From Candidatus Borrarchaeota archaeon (GTDB lineage: Archaea; Asgardarchaeota; Sifarchaeia; Borrarchaeales; Borrarchaeaceae): a DNA stretch of 27,396 nt. How positions within the stretch are numbered: position 1 is the first letter of the stretch; each line of letters opens with the position of its first letter. Both the position numbers and the translations under genes were made by a program. Location of the stretch: the NCBI GenBank assembly GCA_016840645.1, contig JAEORY010000006.1:1-27396 (forward strand). Reading direction: 5' to 3'. The notes below the pieces were generated by a model. It did no database searches. It saw only the letters and a list, made by a program, of their open reading frames with translations, and had not been told where the DNA came from. Shown piece after piece: positions 13,380 to 20,776 of this stretch.

Positions 13380-15449
13380 ATGCAAGTTACTCTTAACAAA
13401 TTCGTAAAAAAAAGGACAACTTCTCTTATTCTCTTGCTGATTTTAGTAACTAGTTCTTTCGCAATATTGTCGTCATATCTACCACTCATAGATAAAGATC
13501 GTTTTTCACCAAAGGGCGAAGATCGAATTCCTCTTACTACATGGAAATTCAAGATAGATCCAAATAAAGATGGAATGGAGGAAAAATGGTTTAAGATAGA
13601 TTGCGAGGATTCACGATGGCAAGATGTTTTAGTTCCTTCTACATGGAATTTAGAAACAGATCTTGAATGGTATAAAGGTTTTGGATGGTATCGTGCCCAT
13701 TTTTTTATTCCTGATGTTTGGGAAGCGTCGCGGAGTGACGAGTTGATAAATGTACACTTCCTTGCTGTATTTCTTAAATGCGATGCTTGGTTAAATGGTC
13801 ATTATCTTGGAAATCATCATGGAGGCTATACTGATTTTTCTTTTGATATTTCTTCAATTGTTAATTATAGAGAGGAAAATATTCTTGCTGTTCGTGTTGA
13901 CAATCGTCTATATAATACTCAAATCCCTGGTAAATCCTTTGATTGGTGGTTTTGGGGCGGTTTAACTAGAGACGTATTTATAGAAAAACATCCTCGTTTG
14001 AAGATATCAGATATTTCTATTTCTACAAAGGTATTATTGAATGATCTTGCTCTCATAAATGTGACTGGCACAATTATAAACGATTATAATTCTGACTTGG
14101 AGAGCAACATCCAATTAAAACTATTGAGTGATGATATCCTTGCCTATTACTCTTCGTTTGATATTTTAACTAGTTCTAATAATCATTATCAATGGTCTAA
14201 GACTTTATTGATGAGTAATCCTAAATTATGGTCTCCAGAGGACCCTGATTTATACAAAGCAATAGTTAGTGTTAGTGTAGATAATCAAGTACTCCATAGA
14301 GTTGAAGAGCGGTTTGGAATACGTGAGATTAAGAGAAAGGGGAATGCACTATATTTAAACAATAAAATGATCTTTTTGAAAGGATTTTCTCGCCATGAGG
14401 ATTACCCTGGCTATGGAAATGTATTGCCTTACAATATCCAATATGAAGATCTTAAGATGATTAAGGAAAGTGGTGCGAATTTCGTTCGTTTGGCACATTA
14501 TCCCAATCACCCAGTTGTTCTTGATATTTGTGATGAGTTAGGACTTTTAGTGTGGGAAGAAATTCCTGCTTGGCATATTTCTCCCGAGAATTTATCTGAT
14601 TCAGAAATTATAGAAGAATGGGCAAAACCACAAATGAGAGAAATGATTCAACGCGATCGAAATCATCCCTGCATCATGTTCTGGTCGATTGGAAACGAGT
14701 TTGATACTATGTCTGCTCCTTCTCTAATTTATGTGCGCACAATGGTCAATTATACACGAAGTTTAGATGCTTCACGTCTAATTACATATGCTACAACTAA
14801 ATATCAAGGAGATCTTGGCTATGATTATATTGATGTTATATCAATCAATGCGTACATGGGCTGGTATACTGCGGAGATTGATGATTTTGGAAAAATATTA
14901 GATGATATCCACAAATATAATCCCAATAAACCTATTCTGATAAGTGAATTTGGTGCTGGTGCTGTTTTAGGGAAAAGAGGAGAAGGAAAGTTTACGGAAG
15001 ATTTTCAAGTAACCTTTTTGAAAGGATATTGGAGTCAAATAGAAGAACGAATGTGTGGAAGTTCTAACAACACTGGATATGTTGTCGGTGCAGCATGGTG
15101 GGTGTTTGCAGATTTTAAGAGCCCGCGACGTGTATCTAGCCCTATTTCAAAATACAACCTTAAAGGTGTAGTGGATTCACTACGACATCCAAAATTAGCA
15201 TATTTTGAGATTACTAAACTTTTTAATAATATGTCATCATATCAATCTGAAATTGAATTTACACCTTTTATTCAAATCGGTTCCAAATTCTTTTTTAAGA
15301 AATTATATTTAGAGAAAGTCGTGACATCCTGGTCACGATTCCTTACCATAGCATCACATATTTACCCTATAGTGATAGTCAGACATGGGAAGGGCGCTTT
15401 TAAATTGTCCAAAAAGGACAACCCCTCTCTACCAGGAATCGGGAGGTAG
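13380..15449 (+). CDS. Exported glycoside hydrolase family 2 protein, 3' end replaced by IS sequence
   Basis: A basic N-terminus and hydrophobic stretch (KKRTTSLILLLILVTSSFAIL) form a signal peptide or membrane anchor, so the enzyme acts outside the cell. Next come the GH2 jelly-roll domain (VPSTWN, GFGWYRAHF, WLNGHYLGNHHGGYTDF, DWWFWGGLTRDVFIE), an immunoglobulin-like domain (about 210-310) and the TIM barrel (FLKGFSRHEDYP, GANFVRLAHYPNHP). The general acid/base is E440 in SIGNEF and the nucleophile E523 in ISEFGAG. The layout fits beta-glucuronidase or beta-galactosidase; the substrate is not predictable. After about residue 615 (AYFEITKLF) GH2 similarity fades. The last 15 or so codons lie within the inserted IS element, so the true C-terminus is lost or displaced. 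Confidence 0.9.
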   Translation: MQVTLNKFVKKRTTSLILLLILVTSSFAILSSYLPLIDKDRFSPKGEDRIPLTTWKFKIDPNKDGMEEKWFKIDCEDSRWQDVLVPSTWNLETDLEWYKGFGWYRAHFFIPDVWEASRSDELINVHFLAVFLKCDAWLNGHYLGNHHGGYTDFSFDISSIVNYREENILAVRVDNRLYNTQIPGKSFDWWFWGGLTRDVFIEKHPRLKISDISISTKVLLNDLALINVTGTIINDYNSDLESNIQLKLLSDDILAYYSSFDILTSSNNHYQWSKTLLMSNPKLWSPEDPDLYKAIVSVSVDNQVLHRVEERFGIREIKRKGNALYLNNKMIFLKGFSRHEDYPGYGNVLPYNIQYEDLKMIKESGANFVRLAHYPNHPVVLDICDELGLLVWEEIPAWHISPENLSDSEIIEEWAKPQMREMIQRDRNHPCIMFWSIGNEFDTMSAPSLIYVRTMVNYTRSLDASRLITYATTKYQGDLGYDYIDVISINAYMGWYTAEIDDFGKILDDIHKYNPNKPILISEFGAGAVLGKRGEGKFTEDFQVTFLKGYWSQIEERMCGSSNNTGYVVGAAWWVFADFKSPRRVSSPISKYNLKGVVDSLRHPKLAYFEITKLFNNMSSYQSEIEFTPFIQIGSKFFFKKLYLEKVVTSWSRFLTIASHIYPIVIVRHGKGAFKLSKKDNPSLPGIGR
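15319..15338. repeat. Perfect 7-bp hairpin near IS right end
   Basis: TCGTGAC and GTCACGA pair around ATCCTG. It lies inside the GH2 reading frame where GH2 similarity has faded, so it is either the outermost right-end hairpin of the IS element or host sequence. Confidence 0.5.
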
Positions 15450-16651
15450 CCTCCATCCTCTTTTATTAGTGAGGACTTCATCGTCATCCAGAACTTCATA
15501 CTTTTTAACAACTTTTGGTACTGAATGGGGGCAGTTAGCCCGCTTTCTCTCCTTCGCCTGCGTCTCCGCCTTCCATAAGCCTCATATGACGGGACTCCGA
15601 AGAGAAATGTCTTCAACTGCTGAAATAAGTCATAGTTGATGACCTTCAGGGCGAACATCATCGCCGCACACTTGTGAATGTCATACCCTACAATGTGAGA
15701 AATTACGTCACCTAACTTGCTGGTGTAGGCCTCCGACCTCTCACTTACCTTTATACCTTGCAATTCCAACCGCTTCAACCGCTGACGGAATCGGTACTGC
15801 GGTAGCTGTTTAATCTTCCGCGTCGCTTTCTTGCTGTAACTCCAGAACCTGCCCGTATTGAGATGTCCCACCACTACCTCTGCGTTATAGTGTCTCGCCA
15901 CATTGCCGATTTTTTCCACCAGTTTATTCAACAAATGATCTCGCTTTCCCTGTCGGGTGTGTTGTGTCTCGTGGTGGTTGAACTTCCCTATCGTCACAAC
16001 CCGCCCATCGTTCTTGTTCATCACCGCGAAATCGGTGTGCCCCGCGTTTACGTCCAGCGTCATCACCCGCGAGGTCTCCCGTATCATATCTGGTAGTTTA
16101 ATGGATATACGTAGGTCATAACCCATACCAAAGTCCCGTCTCTTGAGCTGCACGGTGTAAGGATGAGAACCGTCCAGATACCCACTATATTTATCGAGAT
16201 ATTGTTGCGGGATGAATATCCTGACAAACATCCACTTGTTACCCGTATCGTTGCAGCAGGTATTGATACGCAGTTGCATGGTGGAAAGGTCGAGTCGGAG
16301 GTTGAGGTTGCCCTGCTTGGTACGATCTCCGCGGGAAAGAAGGAGCGCATTTCGGCGTTTTTTGTATTCTTCCTTGGTGATTTTACCTTTCTCTCGTAAT
16401 CGCTGGTTCTTCAAGCCGCCAAAAGTAGTATTGTAAGGCAAGTTCTTGATGGAGTAATAAGCGTCTTTAATATAGCGAGAATTAAGCCCGGTTTCTTGCT
16501 GAAGGATGGTTTCGATAGATGGAGTCTTGACGCCTTTGCGTTTCATGGAGAAGGCACGTCTTCGGGCGTTACCGAAGTGTCTCATCAGGTCGTCCAGCAC
16601 TTGTGTGTTTGCTAGTGAGGTGAGAACTCCAGGAAGTGTAATAACTGCCAT
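15362..16651 (-). CDS. TnpB-like RuvC-fold protein of an IS605-family element, no zinc finger
   Basis: A 429-residue basic protein related to TnpB/OrfB of the IS200/IS605 family. RuvC motif I is visible as TLDVNAGHTDFAVMN (D200). The segment that should carry motif II reads EVVVGHLNTG (258-266), with glycine where the catalytic glutamate usually is. The AYTSKLGDVI block (308-317) is present, but no CxxC zinc finger follows. Motif III is replaced by GYDIHKCAAMM (322-332). The C-terminus has a run of eight arginines (361-368). This resembles the zinc-finger-less lineage with a YTS.iG...H.AA block; its nuclease competence is doubtful. AAGGG precedes the ATG. The last 13 or so codons extend past the presumed element end into the GH2 gene on the other strand. 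Confidence 0.82.
   Translation of the reverse strand: MAVITLPGVLTSLANTQVLDDLMRHFGNARRRAFSMKRKGVKTPSIETILQQETGLNSRYIKDAYYSIKNLPYNTTFGGLKNQRLREKGKITKEEYKKRRNALLLSRGDRTKQGNLNLRLDLSTMQLRINTCCNDTGNKWMFVRIFIPQQYLDKYSGYLDGSHPYTVQLKRRDFGMGYDLRISIKLPDMIRETSRVMTLDVNAGHTDFAVMNKNDGRVVTIGKFNHHETQHTRQGKRDHLLNKLVEKIGNVARHYNAEVVVGHLNTGRFWSYSKKATRKIKQLPQYRFRQRLKRLELQGIKVSERSEAYTSKLGDVISHIVGYDIHKCAAMMFALKVINYDLFQQLKTFLFGVPSYEAYGRRRRRRRRESGLTAPIQYQKLLKSMKFWMTMKSSLIKEDGGYLPIPGREGLSFLDNLKAPFPCLTITIG
15405..15421. repeat. Candidate IS right-end hairpin
   Basis: TTGTCC and GGACAA form a perfect 6-bp stem around AAAAA. On the reverse strand it is followed at once by ATTTAA, the same arrangement (hairpin then ATTTAA) as at 16823-16794. 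IS605-family ends carry such subterminal hairpins for recognition by TnpA. Confidence 0.5.
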
Positions 16652-16793
16652 AGTAGGTCCCTTACACTAGTTAGTAAGGAGCGTCACCCTTATGAACAGA
16701 CAGACCCCACCATGTAACTAAAAAGATGAAGCGGAAGACGAATCCCCTCAGAACTATGAAGTTATGTAAAGTTATAGTAAATTAACAAAAACT

Positions 16794-16800
16794 GTTAAAT
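16794..16800. repeat. GTTAAAT direct repeat, inner copy
   Basis: Identical to 17235-17241. The two copies bracket a 434-bp GC-rich, hairpin-rich segment. TTAAAT also occurs at 15400-15405. Confidence 0.55.
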
Positions 16801-17134
16801 CCTCCCTACCCTTTCGGATAGGGCTTCCAGCTTTCCACTGTAGTTCTCGCTCCCTCACGGGAGGCGACGCTTCGCCACATTCACTACAACTATGGGCTTA
16901 CGGAAGCTTGCCAGGTTGCACACGCTGCTCACCCTTATCCTGCCCCTTTTTTAACTGCCTGCAGGATGCTATTGATCTTTTACCCGCTATCCGACAGGTT
17001 AGCACGCTGCACACCATAAGGTGACGTTCTTGTAACGCCGGATAAGACAGCATGCACGGGCTTCCTCACGTTTAGCCCTGTCACCTGCTGACTGGTCGCA
17101 TACAGGAGGATATGCCCCCACCCAGTCGGGCATT
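16801..17134 (-). ncRNA. Candidate structured RNA (omega-RNA-like) upstream of tnpB
   Basis: A TATA box (TTTATATATGG on the reverse strand, about 17154-17164) predicts transcription from about 17130 towards tnpB. The stretch folds into nested hairpins: GACTGG/CCAGTC (17090-17127) enclosing GCATA/TATGC; CAGCA/TGCTG (17048-17090) enclosing GGGCT/AGCCC; GTAGT/ACTAC (16840-16887) enclosing two hairpins; and a terminal one at 16804-16823. Read on the reverse strand, two loops are GNRA tetraloops (GUGA in the CTCCC/GGGAG stem, GAAA in the terminal stem), and the terminal stem is fully paired only on that strand, through a U-G wobble. The 3' part (GGAAGCCC stem GAAA) resembles the end of TnpB guide RNAs. 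The usual place for such an RNA is the 3' end of tnpB, not upstream. No long open frame competes. Confidence 0.5.
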
Positions 17135-17152
17135 ACGGGTACATTCACCGTA

Positions 17153-17164
17153 CCATATATAAAG
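17153..17164 (-). promoter_or_regulatory. TATA box for the structured RNA / tnpB
   Basis: On the reverse strand CCTTTATATATGG sits between the left-end hairpin and the structured region. Transcription would begin about 25 bases further on, near 17130. Confidence 0.45.
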
Positions 17165-17187
17165 GTTCTAAAAAACTATAAAAAGCC

Positions 17188-17231
17188 ATCGGCATTCATT
17201 CCTTCCTCTCGGAAGGAGGCTTCCCGCCGAT
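17188..17231. repeat. IS left-end hairpin
   Basis: ATCGGC (17188-17193) pairs with GCCGAT (17226-17231), enclosing an inner CCTTCC/GGAAGG stem with a TCTC loop (GAGA on the reverse strand). It ends three bases before the GTTAAAT at 17235, as expected for an IS605-family left end next to its target sequence. Confidence 0.6.
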
Positions 17232-17234
17232 AAA

Positions 17235-17241
17235 GTTAAAT
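17235..17241. repeat. GTTAAAT direct repeat, outer copy (insertion target)
   Basis: On the reverse strand it reads ATTTAAC and directly precedes the left-end hairpin, matching an IS605-type TTTAAC target. Confidence 0.55.
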
Positions 17242-17394
17242 GTGAAAATAGAAATCCGTCAAGGAAACATTAACGAGTTTGTAAATCTCAATCAAAAATC
17301 GATGGTTTTAAATATGATTACTATAACTCCTCTCCAAAATTTCAAGTTTATATATAATTTTTCAACAATCACGTACGCTAAGGCGGAAAATTGA
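17236..17394 (+). pseudogene. Possible displaced 3' tail of the GH2 gene
   Basis: Directly after the IS left end, a 52-codon frame is open to a TGA at 17392 (LNVKIEIRQGNINEFVNL and onward, ending YAKAEN). It lacks a start codon and looks strand-rich, as a carbohydrate-enzyme tail domain might. If the IS split the GH2 gene, this could be the separated C-terminus. No motif confirms it. Confidence 0.25.
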
Positions 17395-17440
17395 AAAGAT
17401 ATTTTTTAAGTCGCGATCACAAATAACTAAATCCTGCTCA

Positions 17441-18145
17441 TTGGAGTTGACATCTCTGTTAGGTCGTTTCAAGCAAATAACTGAAAAAGTCTTTAAACCA
17501 TTTGCAAAAATCCTTGCGGAGCTTGGACTCAGACCAAATCATCTTACAGTAATCGCCTTCATCCTTTCAGTTCTTACAGCGTACTTAATTCTAGTTCATG
17601 ATTTCGCGTGGGCTGCGGTAGCATTGCTTATTGCAGGTGGGTGTGACCTTCTTGATGGTTTAGTTGCCCGTATCACTAATACCGTTACGGTTAGAGGTGG
17701 TTTTCTAGATTCGGTTTTCGATAGATATAGCGATGCTGTAATTATTGGCGCAATTACTTTTTCAGGAAACTGTGAACCGATTTGGGGCGTTCTTGCCATT
17801 TTTGGTTCACTCTTAGTTAGTTATGTTAGGGCTAGAGCGGAGAGCGCAGGGGCAAAACTAGGAGGTATTGGTCTCGCTGAAAGACCAGAAAGGCTTACTA
17901 TAATCGCATTCTTCTCATTCTTCAATTATTCAATTCACCGTGAACTTTTCAATACCGTCAATTATATAGACCTATTTAATGCGCAGGGAGATATTATTAT
18001 TCGGATCAGTATGTTAACATACGGCCTTAACTTTGGCATGATTATCCTTACAATCCTCACACAAATTACATTAATGCAAAGGATTTGGTATGCTTGGAAA
18101 AACCTACCTGGTGAGCCTATATCTCTCGAAAAAGAATCTAGTTAA
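17441..18145 (+). CDS. CDP-alcohol phosphatidyltransferase, archaetidylinositol-phosphate-synthase-like
   Basis: An integral membrane enzyme that transfers a phospholipid head group from or to a CDP-activated lipid. The catalytic pattern D69xxDGxxAR-x8-GxxxDxxxD94 is complete (CDLLDGLVAR ... GGFLDSVFD). YVRARAESAGAKLGGIGLAERPER is typical of the archaeal group that makes archaetidylinositol phosphate from CDP-archaeol and inositol phosphate. Hydrophobic segments lie at about 34-68, 95-127, 150-160 and 185-210. The start is the TTG at 17441; no ATG is available and no clear Shine-Dalgarno is present, so a nearby TTG (17447) is also possible. It stands alone behind the IS. Family sure; exact substrate inferred from the archaeal context. 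Confidence 0.88.
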   Translation: MELTSLLGRFKQITEKVFKPFAKILAELGLRPNHLTVIAFILSVLTAYLILVHDFAWAAVALLIAGGCDLLDGLVARITNTVTVRGGFLDSVFDRYSDAVIIGAITFSGNCEPIWGVLAIFGSLLVSYVRARAESAGAKLGGIGLAERPERLTIIAFFSFFNYSIHRELFNTVNYIDLFNAQGDIIIRISMLTYGLNFGMIILTILTQITLMQRIWYAWKNLPGEPISLEKESS

Positions 18146-18232
18146 TTTTATAATATTTCGCGAGACCAATCAAAAAGTTAGAGGATTACCGTTTCTTTCA
18201 ACATTGATAGTTGATCGAGTGAAACATATAAA

Positions 18233-18610
18233 CTAACTCTTCATGTTTTCATATACCTTATCTGAAAAAACATCTTCTAATAATTGTTCGAGGAATTCTT
18301 TAGCATTAAGCATTAATTTTTTACCAAGTTCTGTCGCGTTATAGTATTTCCTATCAGGTCTTCCCATGGGCGATTCTTCCCAAGAAGTGTCCACGAGTCC
18401 CTCTCTCTCCATTTTGTACAGCACTACATAACAACTAACTCTAGCCGGCGAGAAATCGAAGTTTTCTTGAATTTTTTGCCGGATTTCATATCCGTACATT
18501 GGACGATCTTGGAGAAGCCGTAGGATGTAAATCCATAGATTCTCCTTTGTCAATTTCTTTTTCAATCTTTTGTATGCCTTGGTTTCTTGCGCCAGCTGCT
18601 CTGAACTCAT
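18233..18610 (-). CDS. PadR-family transcriptional regulator
   Basis: A 125-residue winged-helix DNA-binding protein: ILRLLQDRPMYGYEIRQKI (recognition part), SPARVSCYVVLYKMEREGLV, then the wing GRPDRKYYNATELGKK, and a C-terminal dimerisation helix (FLEQLLEDVFSDKV). The ATG at 18610 has AGGAGG at the ideal distance; an ATG at 18640 is less likely. It is divergent from the TauE/SafE permease at 18768, with an inverted repeat between them, so it probably controls itself and the permease. The effector is unknown. Confidence 0.93.
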   Translation of the reverse strand: MSSEQLAQETKAYKRLKKKLTKENLWIYILRLLQDRPMYGYEIRQKIQENFDFSPARVSCYVVLYKMEREGLVDTSWEESPMGRPDRKYYNATELGKKLMLNAKEFLEQLLEDVFSDKVYENMKS

Positions 18611-18627
18611 CACATTCCTCCTGTTAT

Positions 18628-18642
18628 GCATGTGTTGCATGC
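18628..18642. promoter_or_regulatory. Inverted repeat, candidate PadR operator
   Basis: GCATG and CATGC form a perfect inverted repeat with a 5-base spacer, just downstream of a TTTAAAG TATA-like element of the PadR gene (about 18648-18656, reverse strand). It would overlap the transcription start, a good place for autorepression. Confidence 0.4.
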
Positions 18643-18767
18643 TTCACTTTAAAAAAGTTATAGGAAATAGGACCGACTATCTTTCCTATTAATATTGTAG
18701 TCTTTATAGCTCTATTTATTTTTTTAAAAAAACTTATTAAAGCTAACCCCTTAAAGCCTTTCAACTT

Positions 18768-19628
18768 TTGGAGGAATTATCTTTAGTTGATTTGACTATC
18801 ATCTTATATATCTTGGCTGGCATCGCAGTTGGCTTTGTGGCATCGCTCATTGGCATAGGTGGAGGATTTCTAATGGTACCGATCCTGCACCTCCTATTTG
18901 GCCTTGAAATGCATTCAGCCATTGGAACAAGTTTGTTTACGATCATTTTTACCTCAACTAGTAGTAGTGTTGAATATGCAAGAAAAAGAATCGCTGATAT
19001 TTTACTTGGAGCAACTATGGTCCCCTTCACTATTACCGGTGCAATAATAGGTGCTAGCATATCCACAAATATTCCAGGAAACGTTCTTAAGGCAATTTTT
19101 GGCATTGTACTTATTATAATTAGCGTAAGAATGTTTCTTAAGAATAATTCAACGGACAAATCAGCCTCTCAAATTAATGAATCCTTCAAAGTATCGCCTT
19201 CTAAATTCTTGACATTGAATCGAACTGCTGTGCATTTTAATGGTACTAGATACGAATATGCGGTTAGTATTCCGCTAGTTGGGTTTTTTGGCTTTTTTGC
19301 CGGCTTATTATCTGGGCTTCTGGGCATCGGTGGCGGAAGTATTCAAGTTCCAGTACTTACTCTAGTGTTTGGAGTACCAATTCATGTTGCCATTGCCACG
19401 TCGATGTTTATTATCGTGTTTACATCAACTTTCGGTATGCTAACGCATCTCTATATAGGAAATGTATTACTGGCTGTAGGTATTTTCGTGGCTGTTGGAA
19501 CGATCATTGGTGGGCAAATTGGTGCACGAACTGCGCAAAAAATAGATAAAATAAAACTTAGGAAGATTTTTGCAGTTTTAATGATCTTTGCAGGTATTCG
19601 GATGATTATTTCGATATTTTCTATCTAA
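18768..19628 (+). CDS. TauE/SafE-family permease, copy 1
   Basis: A multi-spanning membrane protein of the sulfite/organosulfur exporter family (COG0730). Two homologous halves each carry the Gly-rich motif (GIGGGFLMVPIL near the N-terminus, LGIGGGSIQVPVLTLVFGVP in the second half), and about eight hydrophobic segments are visible. It is closely similar along its whole length to the gene at 19908. The start is unclear. GGAGG at 18770-18774 lines up with the ribosome-binding site of copy 2, but the codon matching copy 2's ATG is TTA (18783), and the nearest in-frame start-like codons are TTG at 18768 and 18792. Either the start codon has been lost or translation begins at a TTG. Transported substrate not determinable. 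Confidence 0.85.
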   Translation: MEELSLVDLTIILYILAGIAVGFVASLIGIGGGFLMVPILHLLFGLEMHSAIGTSLFTIIFTSTSSSVEYARKRIADILLGATMVPFTITGAIIGASISTNIPGNVLKAIFGIVLIIISVRMFLKNNSTDKSASQINESFKVSPSKFLTLNRTAVHFNGTRYEYAVSIPLVGFFGFFAGLLSGLLGIGGGSIQVPVLTLVFGVPIHVAIATSMFIIVFTSTFGMLTHLYIGNVLLAVGIFVAVGTIIGGQIGARTAQKIDKIKLRKIFAVLMIFAGIRMIISIFSI

Positions 19629-19666
19629 GAGAAGAATTTTAAAACAATTAACTTGGAGTAAGTAGA

Positions 19667-19711
19667 ATGAATGTTACAAATGCAAATTTTGAGTTCCTTG
19701 TACAAGCTTAG
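19667..19711 (+). pseudogene. Stub of the TPP-enzyme gene left by duplication
   Basis: After permease copy 1, a ribosome-binding site (TTGGAG) and ATGAATGTTACAAATGC resemble the start of the intact gene behind copy 2 (ATGAATGTTGCAAAGGC at 20777). The frame stops after 14 codons (MNVTNANFEFLVQA). It suggests the duplicated unit was permease plus the first bases of the next gene. Confidence 0.45.
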
Positions 19712-19907
19712 AACCCATTATATTTTCCTATGTATTCATTAAATCGCCTCTGGAGACCCCTTTCGCAAGGTTAACCTTCCACTTATGCGTTTACATTCAT
19801 TTTACAAAATCTTTTCGCTAAAATATGGGAAATAGTCACACGTTCCATATTAAAAAGATTATTAAAGACAGCCATTCTTAAAACCCCTTAATCTAGGAGG
19901 ATTAACT

Positions 19908-20753
19908 ATGGCTGATTTGATTATAGTGTTATACATCTTAGCAGGCATTGCAGTCGGTTTTGCAGGGGCATTGCTAGGACTAGGGGGTGGTTTTCTGATG
20001 GTACCTATTTTAAATCTCCTCTTTGGTCTTGAAATACATCAGGCCATAGGAACAAGTCTGTTCACGATCATTTTTACCTCGCTTAGTAGTAGTGTTGAGT
20101 ATGTAAGAAAAAGAATTGCTGATCTTTCACTTGGAGCAGCTATGGTCCCCTTTACCATTTTAGGTGCAATACTAGGTGCCAATCTTTCAAATCTAATTCC
20201 TGAAAACGTTCTTCAAGCAATTTTTGGCATTACACTCTTTATAGCTAGCGTAAGAATGTTTTTGAAAAATAATAAGAAGGCTAACCTCGCAACTCAATCA
20301 GATGTGACTTCTAAGGCATCATCTTCTAAATTCTTGACATTTAATCGTACATTTACAAATCCTGACGGCACTACATTTGAATATGTGATTAATATTCCGT
20401 TAATTGCACTTTTTGGTTTTTGTGCAGGTTTCTTGTCTGGGTTACTAGGAGTAGGTGGCGGAATCGTTCAAGTTCCAGTACTTACTCTAGTGTTTGGAGT
20501 ACCAATTCATGTTGCCATTGCCACTTCGATGCTTATTATCGTGTTTACATCTAGTTTCGGCACGCTAACCCACTACTTTGCAGGAAACGTGTTACTTGCT
20601 GTAGGCATTTTTTTAGCCATTGGAACGATTATAGGCGGGCAAATTGGTGCACGAATGGCACAAAAAATAGAAAAAGGACAACTTAGGAAAATCTTTGCCA
20701 TTGTGATGGCCTTTACAGGTATACGAATGTTTATCACATTGTTTTCTATTTAA
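19908..20753 (+). CDS. TauE/SafE-family permease, copy 2
   Basis: A 281-residue membrane protein with the two-halved TauE/SafE pattern (LGLGGGFLMVPIL; LGVGGGIVQVPVLTLVFGVP) and a short soluble loop in the middle (about 125-150) where the two copies differ most. It has a proper ATG behind AGGAGG. It shares nearly the entire second half with copy 1, indicating a tandem duplication, and lies 23 bases upstream of the thiamine diphosphate enzyme, so the two are probably cotranscribed. In bacteria TauE-type exporters often accompany sulfonate-degrading enzymes and expel sulfite; that role here is only a suggestion from the neighbour. Confidence 0.93.
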   Translation: MADLIIVLYILAGIAVGFAGALLGLGGGFLMVPILNLLFGLEIHQAIGTSLFTIIFTSLSSSVEYVRKRIADLSLGAAMVPFTILGAILGANLSNLIPENVLQAIFGITLFIASVRMFLKNNKKANLATQSDVTSKASSSKFLTFNRTFTNPDGTTFEYVINIPLIALFGFCAGFLSGLLGVGGGIVQVPVLTLVFGVPIHVAIATSMLIIVFTSSFGTLTHYFAGNVLLAVGIFLAIGTIIGGQIGARMAQKIEKGQLRKIFAIVMAFTGIRMFITLFSI

Positions 20754-20776
20754 GGCAAGATGAGGGATGATATTAA

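Larger units (their letters stand above)
15400..17241 (-). mobile_element. IS605/IS1341-like element, tnpB only, inserted in GH2 gene
   Basis: On the reverse strand the element begins after ATTTAAC (17241-17235), carries a left-end hairpin (17231-17188), a TATA box, a structured-RNA region, a tnpB-like gene, and a right-end hairpin (15421-15405) followed by ATTTAA (15405-15400). H. pylori IS605 is known to insert beside TTTAA or TTTAAC, which fits. There is no TnpA, so the element is IS1341-type or immobile on its own. Its base composition is visibly richer in GC than the flanks. A further ATTTAAC at 16800-16794 allows a smaller 434-bp non-autonomous unit (16801-17234) nested at the left end. 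The exact right boundary is uncertain; a second hairpin at 15319-15338 lies outside. Confidence 0.65.

Noticed and set aside
16801..17134. Structured region as RNase P RNA, SRP RNA or a self-splicing intron
   Set aside because: A GAGGAA run loosely recalls RNase P and the tnpB neighbour recalls IStrons, but I could not find the conserved RNase P core, the SRP S-domain, group I P/Q/R/S motifs or a group II domain V.
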